From contig CAXXPU010000017.1 in the NCBI GenBank assembly GCA_963666875.2, positions 62,001 to 126,000 of the forward strand: DNA of 64,000 nt, in the 5' to 3' direction. This document shows positions 33,942 through 41,890 of this stretch, in pieces. Each line of letters starts with the position of its first letter. Within the stretch, counting starts at the first letter, position 1. Source of the DNA: G963662655 sp963666875. GTDB lineage: Bacteria > Cloacimonadota > Cloacimonadia > Cloacimonadales > JAIOQZ01. The notes below the pieces were generated by a model. That model was not told the DNA's origin. It made no database searches and saw only the letters and a list, made by a program, of their open reading frames with translations. The translations under genes and the position numbers were made by a program.

Positions 33942-34619
33942 TCAATTGCTTGAATATTGCTCCCACGGCTTTCTGAGATAGTAACGAAGCAGGTGTCTGA
34001 CCTGCTCGCCGATAACCTCGGGTACAATATCCTTATATTGCTCAAGAGCAAGGTATTCCGTGAACACAACACCTTTCATCTTCGCCGCTTCTCGAACGAT
34101 CTCCACTCCCTCTCTCACCACATCGGCAGTCGTGAACTCCATCAGATTGGTGTTGCAAACGAATTCGCCGATCTCGAGTCCGGATGTGAATTCGAGCATA
34201 CCTGCCATCGTGAGGATTTCAGCGACGTTGGATGTAAACGGTCTGCGGGTGTTGATAACCAGCTTCATGTGGTAGCCGCGTTCGATGATTTCGTTCTTGA
34301 AGCGAGCCAGGGCGCGGCTGCCGTTTGGATCGCCGCCTACATCGAGAATGACCAGCTTCTCTTCCTGCTGTATCGCACCGCGAACACGGGGTGAAATCAT
34401 GGGAAGGTCGGCATGCGTGAAGCTGCCTTCCGGAGCGACGACCTCGATTCCGTGCTGTGCGAATTCATCCCGTACTTCACGACTGCGGAAGTAGGGATTA
34501 ACCACGTCCAGATCAACCAAAACCGCATCTTCAGCCCGTTTCTCGAACGCCAGATTCACAGAATATTCACTCTTGCCGCTTCCATAAGCGCCAATGATTA
34601 TTATCAATTCCTTTTTCAT
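33942..34619 (-). CDS. P-loop ATPase of the CobQ/MinD-like type
   Basis: A 225-residue cytoplasmic NTP-binding protein. Walker A-like GAYGSGKSE (about 10-18), DLDVVNPYFRSREV (a deviant switch I region) and ILDVGGDPNGSRAL (Walker B/switch II) are the visible motifs, as in small proteins annotated as cobyrinic-acid synthase-like or SIMIBI-class ATPases that occur near ferredoxin oxidoreductases in anaerobes. No amidotransferase domain is present, so cobalamin synthesis is not supported. AAGGAG precedes the ATG. Flanked by its own terminator; 52 bases separate it from the upstream esterase gene on the same strand. Function unknown. Confidence 0.65.
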   Translation of the reverse strand: MKKELIIIIGAYGSGKSEYSVNLAFEKRAEDAVLVDLDVVNPYFRSREVRDEFAQHGIEVVAPEGSFTHADLPMISPRVRGAIQQEEKLVILDVGGDPNGSRALARFKNEIIERGYHMKLVINTRRPFTSNVAEILTMAGMLEFTSGLEIGEFVCNTNLMEFTTADVVREGVEIVREAAKMKGVVFTEYLALEQYKDIVPEVIGEQVRHLLRYYLRKPWEQYSSN

Positions 34620-34671
34620 GTTTCAACTCCTTCGCAACAAACTAAGCCTGCGAACGCCCAAAGCAAACGAA

Positions 34672-36204
34672 TTATCGGACAGGTATGTACAGTTCGTTGA
34701 CCCACAGCGCTTTACGGTCGATATCGCTTGTATATCGATTGCGGATGTAGTCCCTGTCGAAATCCACGATCTGATTGAATACCTCTTCGCCATTGACGAT
34801 TACCTGTACTGGATCCTTCATCTGAACCATATCCGGATGGATGCGGATCTTCAGCGCTTTGACTCTCGAAGTGCGGATATCGAACGTGTTGCCATAGAAT
34901 TCCGCATCCGCGCGAGCCGATTTCCGCGGGTAGTAGAAGGCGTTGAAGTAACCGGCCTCCGGTATCGCACCATCGAGAAGAATCTGCTGTCCGTTGCGAT
35001 CGACCTTCAGCGCAATCGGATTGCCGTGCCGGGTCAGGCTCTTCATGTGATCGATATCTTCGACTGTGTTGACCGGTTCGCCGTCGAATTCGAGGATGAT
35101 GTCGCCGGCAGCCAGACCGATCGATTTGGCGACAGTCTCGCCGTCTGCGAGTGATAAAACACGTACACCACTACTCGCATGATTCGTGTCTATATGGAAT
35201 CCAATGGTGAACCGTGTATTCATAATGCTGTCCTGGTATGTGACGTGCCATGGTTCAGCTTTCATTGTGGTGTCGATCCGTGTTATGGAAAGCCAGTCGC
35301 AGTTACCGTAGAGCGTGTTCTCCGCTTCCCATGTTATCTTGTTTGGGAAGGGATTTCTGGGATGGCTTGTCAGGAAATCAAAGGTAAATTCGAGGTCCTC
35401 TTCAACATAGGACTCGTCATGCCCGAAGCCGTCGAACTCTTTGAAGACGATGTTCGCGCCGGCTTTCTGCGCCAGCTCGATATATTTTTTCATCTCGATG
35501 GCGGGGTAGAGCTTGTCGCCGTCGGTATTGCTGGCGTAGATCGGTCGATTGGACAGGTTCACCACGTAAACGCCCTGGTTTGTCATGAAGCTTCCTACCG
35601 ACATCATCCCGATGAGCGGAACGAAGGCGCTGAATTCGGACGGACGCGTCAGAGCGTAATGATAGGATCCGGAGCCGCCATCCGAGGCTCCGGTTACAAA
35701 AACACGATTGTCGTCGATGTTGAGCCGGGCTTTGAGATAATGCAAAATGCCGTGAAGCATCTCGTAGCCGGATTCGTCCCACCACTGGCAGTCGGATTTA
35801 CTTTGCGGATAGACGACGATGTAATCTTTCGAATACGGATTCACCATGTATTTGTAATCTGCGAGTCCTTTCTTGAAATCGTCGTAGAAGGAAGGAACTC
35901 CCACTCCGCCGTGCAGATACAGAATCACCGGGGTCGGTTTCATCGGATCGTAGTTTTCCGGAACGAGCACATGAAACGGTGCGTTTGTGGTATCGTTGAC
36001 CGGATAGGTGAAGCTGGCGATTGTGCCGACACTATCCCATGCCGGGAAATTGTTGAAGGTTGTCAGTCGAGAAAAAAGCGCTTGGGCATCCAGCGACGAA
36101 TCATTCAGGATGGTCTGCATAGACTCGGGCAACCCATCTTTATCAATTGCGCTTAAAAGCATGGCGCAGAGCACGATAACGGCAAAGAATACAGTCTTTT
36201 TCAT
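34672..36204 (-). CDS. Exported alpha/beta-hydrolase fused to a PDZ domain
   Basis: A 510-residue exported esterase or peptidase. ATG 36204 (GGAG site) gives signal peptide KTVFFAVIVLCAMLLSA. The hydrolase domain (about 70-290) has ILYLHGGVG near the oxyanion hole, nucleophile elbow GASDGG (Ser within G-x-S-x-G) and a catalytic His in FDGFGHDESYV. A PDZ-like domain (about 345-415) shows GVRVLSLADGETVAKSIGL and AAGDIILEFDGEPV, typical of substrate- or C-terminus-binding PDZ modules. A C-terminal beta region of about 90 residues has no recognised match. The combination suggests a periplasmic or surface ester/peptide hydrolase with a regulatory PDZ; the substrate is unknown. Confidence 0.72.
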   Translation of the reverse strand: MKKTVFFAVIVLCAMLLSAIDKDGLPESMQTILNDSSLDAQALFSRLTTFNNFPAWDSVGTIASFTYPVNDTTNAPFHVLVPENYDPMKPTPVILYLHGGVGVPSFYDDFKKGLADYKYMVNPYSKDYIVVYPQSKSDCQWWDESGYEMLHGILHYLKARLNIDDNRVFVTGASDGGSGSYHYALTRPSEFSAFVPLIGMMSVGSFMTNQGVYVVNLSNRPIYASNTDGDKLYPAIEMKKYIELAQKAGANIVFKEFDGFGHDESYVEEDLEFTFDFLTSHPRNPFPNKITWEAENTLYGNCDWLSITRIDTTMKAEPWHVTYQDSIMNTRFTIGFHIDTNHASSGVRVLSLADGETVAKSIGLAAGDIILEFDGEPVNTVEDIDHMKSLTRHGNPIALKVDRNGQQILLDGAIPEAGYFNAFYYPRKSARADAEFYGNTFDIRTSRVKALKIRIHPDMVQMKDPVQVIVNGEEVFNQIVDFDRDYIRNRYTSDIDRKALWVNELYIPVR

Positions 36205-36334
36205 GATGTTCTCCAAGTTGATGAGATTTGTGTCAAAATCCTGTAAGAATTATCGCTTGGCAATGATTTTCCTCTTGGCAGACAAAAAGCTTGACGGTGG
36301 CACATTTTCTATGTATTTTTCTGAAGGAGATTTT

Positions 36335-37117
36335 ATGGACTTGTATCGATTTCGCAAGATAACCCAGATCGTGTTCCTCGTGCTGTCTGCGGCGATGTTC
36401 GGCCTCTTGGCGTTCGGTATCATCGACGGCGTCGCGCACGAGTTCTGCCCGTATTCCGGTATATGTTTCGGCGTGTTCGGCTTGAACCCTAATGTGCGTA
36501 CGTTGTTCTTCCCGATCGCGCTCGTGGTCGGGATCGTGCTGACCATCGCGCCGATCTTCCTGAGCCGTATATTCTGCGGCTATGTCTGTCCATTCGGGAC
36601 TATGCAGGAGTGGCTTTTCAAGTTGCGCAGAACGAAGAAGAAATTCAAGCACCCGATCCCATATAACATCAACCGCTGGATGACGCTGATCAAGTACGGT
36701 GTGCTGCTGTTCACGATCGTCGCGGCGTTCTTCGGCTGGCAGCGACTCTACATGGGATTTTGCCCAGCGCTGCTATTTGCGCAACCGCTTCGAATCGCCA
36801 TTCCCGGAATCCTTACGCTGCTATCGCTCCTGGTCGGCGGTTTCTGGATCGAAAGGTTCTTCTGCCGGTATCTGTGTCCGTTCGCGGCGTTGATGAATCT
36901 GATGGAGTATCTGGGGAAATTCTTCGGGATCAAGCGCCCGAAAATCTATCGCAATATTCAGACAAGTCTCAATTGCTTCACCTGCGCGAACTACTGTCCG
37001 ATGCAGATCGATATCGGATATCTGGAGACCATCGAGAGTCCGAACTGTATCCAGTGCCGGTTGTGCGTCCGCAAGTGTTCGAAAAAGGATGCGTCCTGCT
37101 GTTGTTATCGGGATTAG
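36335..37117 (+). CDS. NapH/MauN-like membrane polyferredoxin
   Basis: A 260-residue inner-membrane iron-sulfur protein. ATG 36335 with AAGGAGA 4 nt upstream; the longer ORF reading upstream is not credible. Membrane segments lie about 10-30, 55-78, 115-135 and 155-175. Two Fer4_5-type motifs, CGYVCPFG (about 88) and CRYLCPFA (about 180), alternate with them. The C-terminus has two ferredoxin-type clusters, CFTCANYCP and CIQCRLCVRKC. This is the architecture of NapH/NosR/RdxA-like electron-transfer proteins. It stands without any partner oxidoreductase, so its electron donor and acceptor are unknown. Confidence 0.82.
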   Translation: MDLYRFRKITQIVFLVLSAAMFGLLAFGIIDGVAHEFCPYSGICFGVFGLNPNVRTLFFPIALVVGIVLTIAPIFLSRIFCGYVCPFGTMQEWLFKLRRTKKKFKHPIPYNINRWMTLIKYGVLLFTIVAAFFGWQRLYMGFCPALLFAQPLRIAIPGILTLLSLLVGGFWIERFFCRYLCPFAALMNLMEYLGKFFGIKRPKIYRNIQTSLNCFTCANYCPMQIDIGYLETIESPNCIQCRLCVRKCSKKDASCCCYRD

Positions 37118-37134
37118 GTAAAAGAAAGCGCAGG

Positions 37135-37275
37135 TGAAAACCAACTTCTGAATGTGTCACGTCAGTGACTCTTCCGAATGTTGGTTTTCAATGGCGTAAC
37201 CTTCCACAGTATTCGATGCAATAAATCAAACATTCAGAAGACCTCACTCCGGTCGGACATTCGGAAGTTTGATTT
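37135..37275. repeat. Hairpin repeat family A, copies 2 and 3 (tandem pair)
   Basis: Copy 2, 37135-37190: outer arms TGAAAACCAAC and GTTGGTTTTCA (11 bp, perfect), inner hairpin GTCAC-GTCA-GTGAC, with TTCTGAATG and TTCCGAATG between. Copy 3, 37223-37275: outer arms AAATCAAAC and GTTTGATTT (9 bp, perfect), with ATTCAGAAG and ACATTCGGAA inside. The pair fills the gap between two convergent genes (stops at 37117 and 37317), so it may act as a bidirectional terminator. A further GCAGGCA/TGCCTGC hairpin lies at 37286-37304. Confidence 0.78.
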
Positions 37276-37316
37276 CATCGCACGGGCAGGCAGGGGGTGC
37301 CTGCGTACCACGGTTA

Positions 37317-37991
37317 TTAAACTCTGATCGGGCTGACCGCCGTGACCGACGACACGGTCGATGCGACGATCTCGTTGAGGTCGTTGACCGCCTTGTTCAC
37401 TGCCTGACCGATCAAATCCATCTTCGAAAGCTGCACGATTCTCTTGTACGCCTTTTTTCGCTCGTCGGGCGAAAAGAGTTCATCTACCAGATCGCAAGCC
37501 TGCACCAGGCTGATGATAACCACGTCGCGCGGTTCGGGAATCTCGTCGGTGAGGATGATGTGCCGTATGCGTGTGCGGACCTCCGTCTCGCGCGTACTAT
37601 CGATCATGGGATAGCGCCTGGTCTCGAACACCCACAGGATTTTATGCTTCTCGAGCTTGAGAATACCGCGATCCACCAGTCGTTGCAGCAGCACTTCCTT
37701 GATGTTCTGATAGTTACAGGCGATTTCCTGCACCCAGCACTTGGCGTTTTTCTCGTGCGAGACGAGCCGCGAGAGTACCGTATCGAGGATTTTATCGCCT
37801 GTCGGCGTCTTATCGACGACGTCCAGCATCTCCAGATCGGTGTCGATTCGGTTCTTGAACGCCAGATCCATCAAGATGGCACCCGCGAGCGCGTATTCCA
37901 GCGACATGGACGGCATTTCCACGAAGGATCCCTTTTCATCATTGATTGCCAGCAGCAGCAGTTCTTCGGCGAACGTAATTTCTCCGGTCAT
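37317..37991 (-). CDS. GPP34 (GOLPH3-like) family protein
   Basis: A 224-residue cytoplasmic, probably membrane-surface protein. The N-terminus ITFAEELLLLAINDEKGSF and the following SLEYALAGAILMDLAFKNRI are the diagnostic start of the GPP34 family, whose eukaryotic member GOLPH3 binds phosphatidylinositol 4-phosphate. LLQRLVDRGILKLEKHKILW, a beta-hairpin, and RIRHIILTDEIPEPRDVVII followed by LVQACDLVDELFSPDERKKA match the conserved core. Bacterial members are mostly actinobacterial and of unknown role. The hydrophobic tip hairpin suggests membrane binding. It is the last gene of the second pilus-motor locus, 12 bases after the radical SAM gene. Confidence 0.82.
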   Translation of the reverse strand: MTGEITFAEELLLLAINDEKGSFVEMPSMSLEYALAGAILMDLAFKNRIDTDLEMLDVVDKTPTGDKILDTVLSRLVSHEKNAKCWVQEIACNYQNIKEVLLQRLVDRGILKLEKHKILWVFETRRYPMIDSTRETEVRTRIRHIILTDEIPEPRDVVIISLVQACDLVDELFSPDERKKAYKRIVQLSKMDLIGQAVNKAVNDLNEIVASTVSSVTAVSPIRV

Positions 37992-38003
37992 AGTTCCTCT
38001 ATT

Positions 38004-39614
38004 TCATTGCTTGATGTAGCGTATAATTTTACCATTATCGGTCGGGATGAAACAGGCGTATGAAGCGTCCGGCATCATCCGGCTGCGGAAATCTTCTGTC
38101 TCCGGTACAAAGATGACGGCGCGTTTCAGTTGTTGTAAAGGAATTTCTGGGTTTCGGTCGATCAACTGCTCGATGATGCTCCGTTTATCGATCTCCGGAC
38201 ACAGAAGATATTCCGGGAACCAGTGGCTGTTTGCGATCTTGCACCAGTCCCAGCGCAGGCAGTCGATCGACTCCCTATCGTTGCCGATGAAATCCGCCAG
38301 ATTCTTTGCCAGAACCTGCCAGGTTGCGCTTTGAATGGGAATATCGTTTTTCTGCCACCATGCAAGCAGGTCGTCGTAAAAATCGTAGGGCGAGGATGCG
38401 CGCATAACGAGACGCTCCAGAACGGCGCTGAAATTCCCGCTGTTGTGGAAGAGATCGACCAGCCGTGCAATCTGGATCAGCCTCGATATCTGCCGGAACG
38501 ATAGCCAGCGGGTCTTGAGGATGTGGTAGGGCGGATGCTGCATGCAGTCGTAGTCGCTTTCATTCTGGAATATGCTTGTTCCGGGCAGTACCTTCAGAAA
38601 GCCCATCTGGAAGTGATCGGGCTGCAAATCGTAGATGCGGATGAAGCTCTCCCGGATGTGGTTTTCGGTCTGGAGCGGTAAGCCGCAGATCATGTCCAGA
38701 TGGATGTGGATGTTGCCCATGCCGATCAGCTTGCGCAGAATGGGCTCGACCTTCGACCACGATTCGTGGCGGTTGACTCCACGCAGGATGTCATCGTGGA
38801 TCGACTGGATGCCCACCTCGAACTGAAACAGACCGGGCGGCGCGGTCTTCAGCAGATCGATGTCCTTCTCGCGCAGCAGGCTCGGATAGATCTCGAAGTG
38901 GAAGCGTGTCGATGGATTCGATTCGATCAGGTGCTTCCAGATCGCGTGGGCATAGTCCGGATCGGCGTTGAAGGAGCGATCGACCAGCTTAACGATGTTC
39001 GGTTTATGTGAGGAGAGCCAGTCCAATTCCGGCAGAACCCTGTCCAAGCCGCGCTTTTCGAACTTGTGCTTCGATGAGACGCAGTAGGAGCAGTTGAACG
39101 GGCATCCGCGGCTCGCCTCGTAGTAGATGTATCTGCCTTTCAGCTCTTGCATGTCGCCATCGGTGTAGAGGAAGGGGAGAGAGCTAAACTCAAGGCCTAG
39201 TGTATTGTCTGTGCTTCGATACGCTTCGCTACTCAGCATGACAATGTGTTCTCGAAACGCGAGCTCGCCGAATCCTTCGATGATATGGCTGTCGGGTCCT
39301 GCGATATCCTGCCAGTACTGCGGATTGCCGGTCACCTCCGGGCCGCCGAGAACCAGCTTCACGTCCGGCAGAATCGATCTCAGCGCCGGGACGATCTCGC
39401 GGAAGAGCATCGAGTTCCAGATGTAGATCGACAGCGCGATTATATCGGGCCGATGCTTCTCGATTTCGGCAAGGATTTCAATGGGCGGCTGGTGGATGGT
39501 GAATTCGTGTATGCGAACTTCATGCGGCAGATCGGCGATCGCGCTACGAAGATAGTACAACGCCGGGCAGGAGTGCGTGTAGCGGCTGTTGATCGCGACG
39601 AGAGAGAGATTCAT
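38004..39614 (-). CDS. B12-binding radical SAM protein with C-terminal DUF4080-like region
   Basis: A 536-residue radical SAM enzyme. ATG 39614 overlaps the stop of the nucleotidyltransferase gene (TGATG), so the longer ORF is rejected. An N-terminal cobalamin-binding-like Rossmann domain (about 1-140, with SLVAINSRYTHSCPALYYLR and LVLGGPEVTG) precedes the radical SAM barrel, with motif CPFNCSYC (about 183-190). The C-terminal 200 residues resemble DUF4080. The family is widespread in anaerobes and its substrates are unknown. The cobalamin-binding His signature is not obvious. Translationally coupled to its upstream neighbour. Confidence 0.8.
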   Translation of the reverse strand: MNLSLVAINSRYTHSCPALYYLRSAIADLPHEVRIHEFTIHQPPIEILAEIEKHRPDIIALSIYIWNSMLFREIVPALRSILPDVKLVLGGPEVTGNPQYWQDIAGPDSHIIEGFGELAFREHIVMLSSEAYRSTDNTLGLEFSSLPFLYTDGDMQELKGRYIYYEASRGCPFNCSYCVSSKHKFEKRGLDRVLPELDWLSSHKPNIVKLVDRSFNADPDYAHAIWKHLIESNPSTRFHFEIYPSLLREKDIDLLKTAPPGLFQFEVGIQSIHDDILRGVNRHESWSKVEPILRKLIGMGNIHIHLDMICGLPLQTENHIRESFIRIYDLQPDHFQMGFLKVLPGTSIFQNESDYDCMQHPPYHILKTRWLSFRQISRLIQIARLVDLFHNSGNFSAVLERLVMRASSPYDFYDDLLAWWQKNDIPIQSATWQVLAKNLADFIGNDRESIDCLRWDWCKIANSHWFPEYLLCPEIDKRSIIEQLIDRNPEIPLQQLKRAVIFVPETEDFRSRMMPDASYACFIPTDNGKIIRYIKQ

Positions 39615-40333
39615 CACTGATCGATGCGCGGTAGTATTTCGTTCACCGCGCGCTCGTAGTCCTCTGGGAAATCGATCTCGATGCAGGCGAAGTCCATGGT
39701 CGGAACCGCGATCAGGGTGTGTCTTTTCGCAAGCAGATCGACTGCCCACTCAAAGTAGTTCTGCTCTTGATGTCGATCGACGCCTTCTTGCAGGCATGCG
39801 GCGAAATCGGGCAGCACATTGCGGGTGAACTTGCCGATCCCGATGAATTCTCCCGCGCAATCCTTCGGATCGAGCTTCTTGCCGATCTCCAGGATACGGA
39901 AGTCCTCGTCGATGATCATCTTCACTTCTTCCTCGGCACAGCGCTTGGTTTCGAGCAGCAATTCCGGATAGCCGCGGTCGGTCTCGATAAGGTCGAGAAT
40001 CTTCGGATCGAAGAGGATATCGGCGTTGAAGTAGATGAAGTCGTCGTCGAAATGCTCCCGTGCAAGCCACAGGGAATAGAGGGTGTTCGTCGTCATGTAG
40101 TTCGGATTGTGGACGATGGTGAACTGGTCCAGCGCTTCTTCGATGTGCGCTTCCATCCGATCCTTTTCGTATCCGAGGACGAAGACGAAATCCTCGATCC
40201 CGATCCTTTGGCAGGCGTGGATCATGTGATGCAGCAGGGAGCGTTTACCCATCTGTAGCATGCTCTTAGGCAGTCCCTGCGTGACGGGATGAATCCGTTT
40301 TCCGTATCCGGCGGCGAGGATAATGGCTTTCAT
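39614..40333 (-). CDS. Sugar-/choline-phosphate nucleotidyltransferase family protein
   Basis: A 239-residue cytoplasmic NTP transferase. MKAIILAAGYGKRIHPVTQG has the GxGxR nucleotide-binding loop, followed by the PKSM substrate motif, and YFNADILFDP is the metal-binding Asp region. Spacing and the motifs NPNYMTTNTLYSL (as in LicC/phosphocholine or phosphoethanolamine cytidylyltransferases) favour a headgroup-activating enzyme over a sugar transferase. It starts 3 bases after the REC-PilT gene and overlaps the radical SAM gene. It may supply an activated group for modifying pili, lipids or surface glycans; this is inference. Confidence 0.78.
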   Translation of the reverse strand: MKAIILAAGYGKRIHPVTQGLPKSMLQMGKRSLLHHMIHACQRIGIEDFVFVLGYEKDRMEAHIEEALDQFTIVHNPNYMTTNTLYSLWLAREHFDDDFIYFNADILFDPKILDLIETDRGYPELLLETKRCAEEEVKMIIDEDFRILEIGKKLDPKDCAGEFIGIGKFTRNVLPDFAACLQEGVDRHQEQNYFEWAVDLLAKRHTLIAVPTMDFACIEIDFPEDYERAVNEILPRIDQ

Positions 40334-40336
40334 AAT

Positions 40337-41875
40337 CTAACGATATTGCAGCATTTCGCGCAACTGCGCCCGGTTGTGAGCGCTTTCCAACGCGTTTTCA
40401 GCAGTGATTGCCCCCTTGCGTGAAAGCGCGTAGAGGTCCTGCTCCATCGTCTGCATGCCGTTCTTCTGTCCCTGCATGATCAACGTGTAGAGCTCGTTGA
40501 TATTATTGTTCTGGATCGCTTGCTTGGTCTGCGCCGTGTTGATGAAAATCTCCTTGGCCATGACCATCGGCTGCTTCGTTCCGGGAACGAGTTGAAGCGA
40601 AATGATCGAATTCAGCGCTGCCGACAGCGTGACTCTGATCTGCTCCTGTTCGCCGGATGGGAAGAGGTTCAATATCTTTTGGATCGCTTCGGTGGTCGAT
40701 TTACTGCGCATGGTGGCATAGACCATACTGCCGGAATCGACCAGTTTGAAGACCGTCTCGGCAACGTCGGCGTACCGAATGTCTTCGATAACGACCAGAT
40801 CCGGATTGTAGTCGAGGCAGCTCTTCAAGCCATCGACCAGGTTGTTGACATCGCTGTGTATCTCCTGTTGACGCACCAGACATTTCATCGAATCGTGATA
40901 GTATTCGATGGAATCGGCCATAATGAAGATGCTGCCGTTTCCGTTCTGGTTGTTGTAATCGACCAGAGAATCGATCAGCGTGCTTTTGCCCGAGCCGGTC
41001 GGTCCGGTGAAGATTACCAGTCCAGCATTGTCGTTACGCAATGTTATCTTGTTCAGCAGCGCTGATGGCAGAGCGTATTTATCCTGTGGAACGACTTCGC
41101 GCCGTGTCGGCTTGATGCACACCACCATCTCGTTCAGCTCGAAGTAGGCTTTGACACGGTACCGGTAGAGGACGTCGTCGGTCTGGAATTCGTGGTTGAA
41201 CTTCAGGAACTTGTACTTCAGCATCAGGTCGAGTTCTTCCTTGCTGAGGATGCTGAGGATCATGATGTTGATCTCGTCCTGGTTGAAGCTTCGCTCAATC
41301 TCGAAGGGGATGAATCTGTTCTTGATTTTAGCCCAGATTCGTCCCTTCGAGCCGTGGCCGCCCATCTCGACGTATGACGCGCCCTGCTTCTCGATGAAGA
41401 GCAGGAAGTCTTCGAGTTTATTGAACACCTTCTCCTGAAGATCGGGATTGGTGTTGAGCTTGTCCTTGAGTCTCTTGAGTTTTTCGCTCGTGGTTGTGCG
41501 GAAAAGCTGACGACGTTCGATCAAGCCCAGTTCGACTACCTGCAGGAATTCCTTCATGTTGATGGGCTTGGTCAGGAACCGGAATGCGCCGTAATTGAGC
41601 GCTTCGCGCGTGTATTCCATGTCGTCGTAACCGGTAACGATGATGACGATGGCGTCGGGGTCGATCATTTTCAGCACCTTCATGAAATCGACACCGTTCA
41701 TCTCGGGCATCATGATATCGGTTATATAGAGGTCAAAACCTTTCTCGCCAGCCAGTCGGAAAGCTTCCTGACCGTTCTGTGCTTCTTGGATCTCGTATTC
41801 TTCCGTTTCAAGAAAGTTGCGATAAAGTTCGCGAATTTCAGGTTCATCGTCGATGATCAGGATTCTTGGTTTCAT
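40337..41875 (-). CDS. Response-regulator receiver fused to a degenerate PilT-like ATPase
   Basis: A 512-residue fusion. Residues 1-120 are a complete CheY-like receiver: acidic pair D9-D10, phosphoacceptor D53 (YITDIMMPEMNG), T81 and K103. About 130-285 resembles the PilT N-domain. About 285-500 aligns with PilT throughout: Walker A GPTGSGKST is intact (about 289-297). However Walker B reads NPDLVVIEDIRYADV (Glu of GEMRD becomes Asp), the His box ATLHTSSA becomes ATMRSKST, the Asp box IEDPIEF becomes MADSIEY, and AIRNLIRE is lost. So it probably binds ATP but turns it over poorly or differently. ATG 41875 has GGAG. It belongs to the second pilus-motor locus; a phosphorylation-gated regulator of the motor is a reasonable inference. 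Confidence 0.85.
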   Translation of the reverse strand: MKPRILIIDDEPEIRELYRNFLETEEYEIQEAQNGQEAFRLAGEKGFDLYITDIMMPEMNGVDFMKVLKMIDPDAIVIIVTGYDDMEYTREALNYGAFRFLTKPINMKEFLQVVELGLIERRQLFRTTTSEKLKRLKDKLNTNPDLQEKVFNKLEDFLLFIEKQGASYVEMGGHGSKGRIWAKIKNRFIPFEIERSFNQDEINIMILSILSKEELDLMLKYKFLKFNHEFQTDDVLYRYRVKAYFELNEMVVCIKPTRREVVPQDKYALPSALLNKITLRNDNAGLVIFTGPTGSGKSTLIDSLVDYNNQNGNGSIFIMADSIEYYHDSMKCLVRQQEIHSDVNNLVDGLKSCLDYNPDLVVIEDIRYADVAETVFKLVDSGSMVYATMRSKSTTEAIQKILNLFPSGEQEQIRVTLSAALNSIISLQLVPGTKQPMVMAKEIFINTAQTKQAIQNNNINELYTLIMQGQKNGMQTMEQDLYALSRKGAITAENALESAHNRAQLREMLQYR

Positions 41876-41890
41876 ACGTCGATTATCTCC

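Noticed and set aside
36008..36334. N-terminal extension of the NapH-like gene
   Set aside because: The translation is unrelated to the family, overlaps the divergent esterase start, and a good AAGGAGA site directly precedes ATG 36335.
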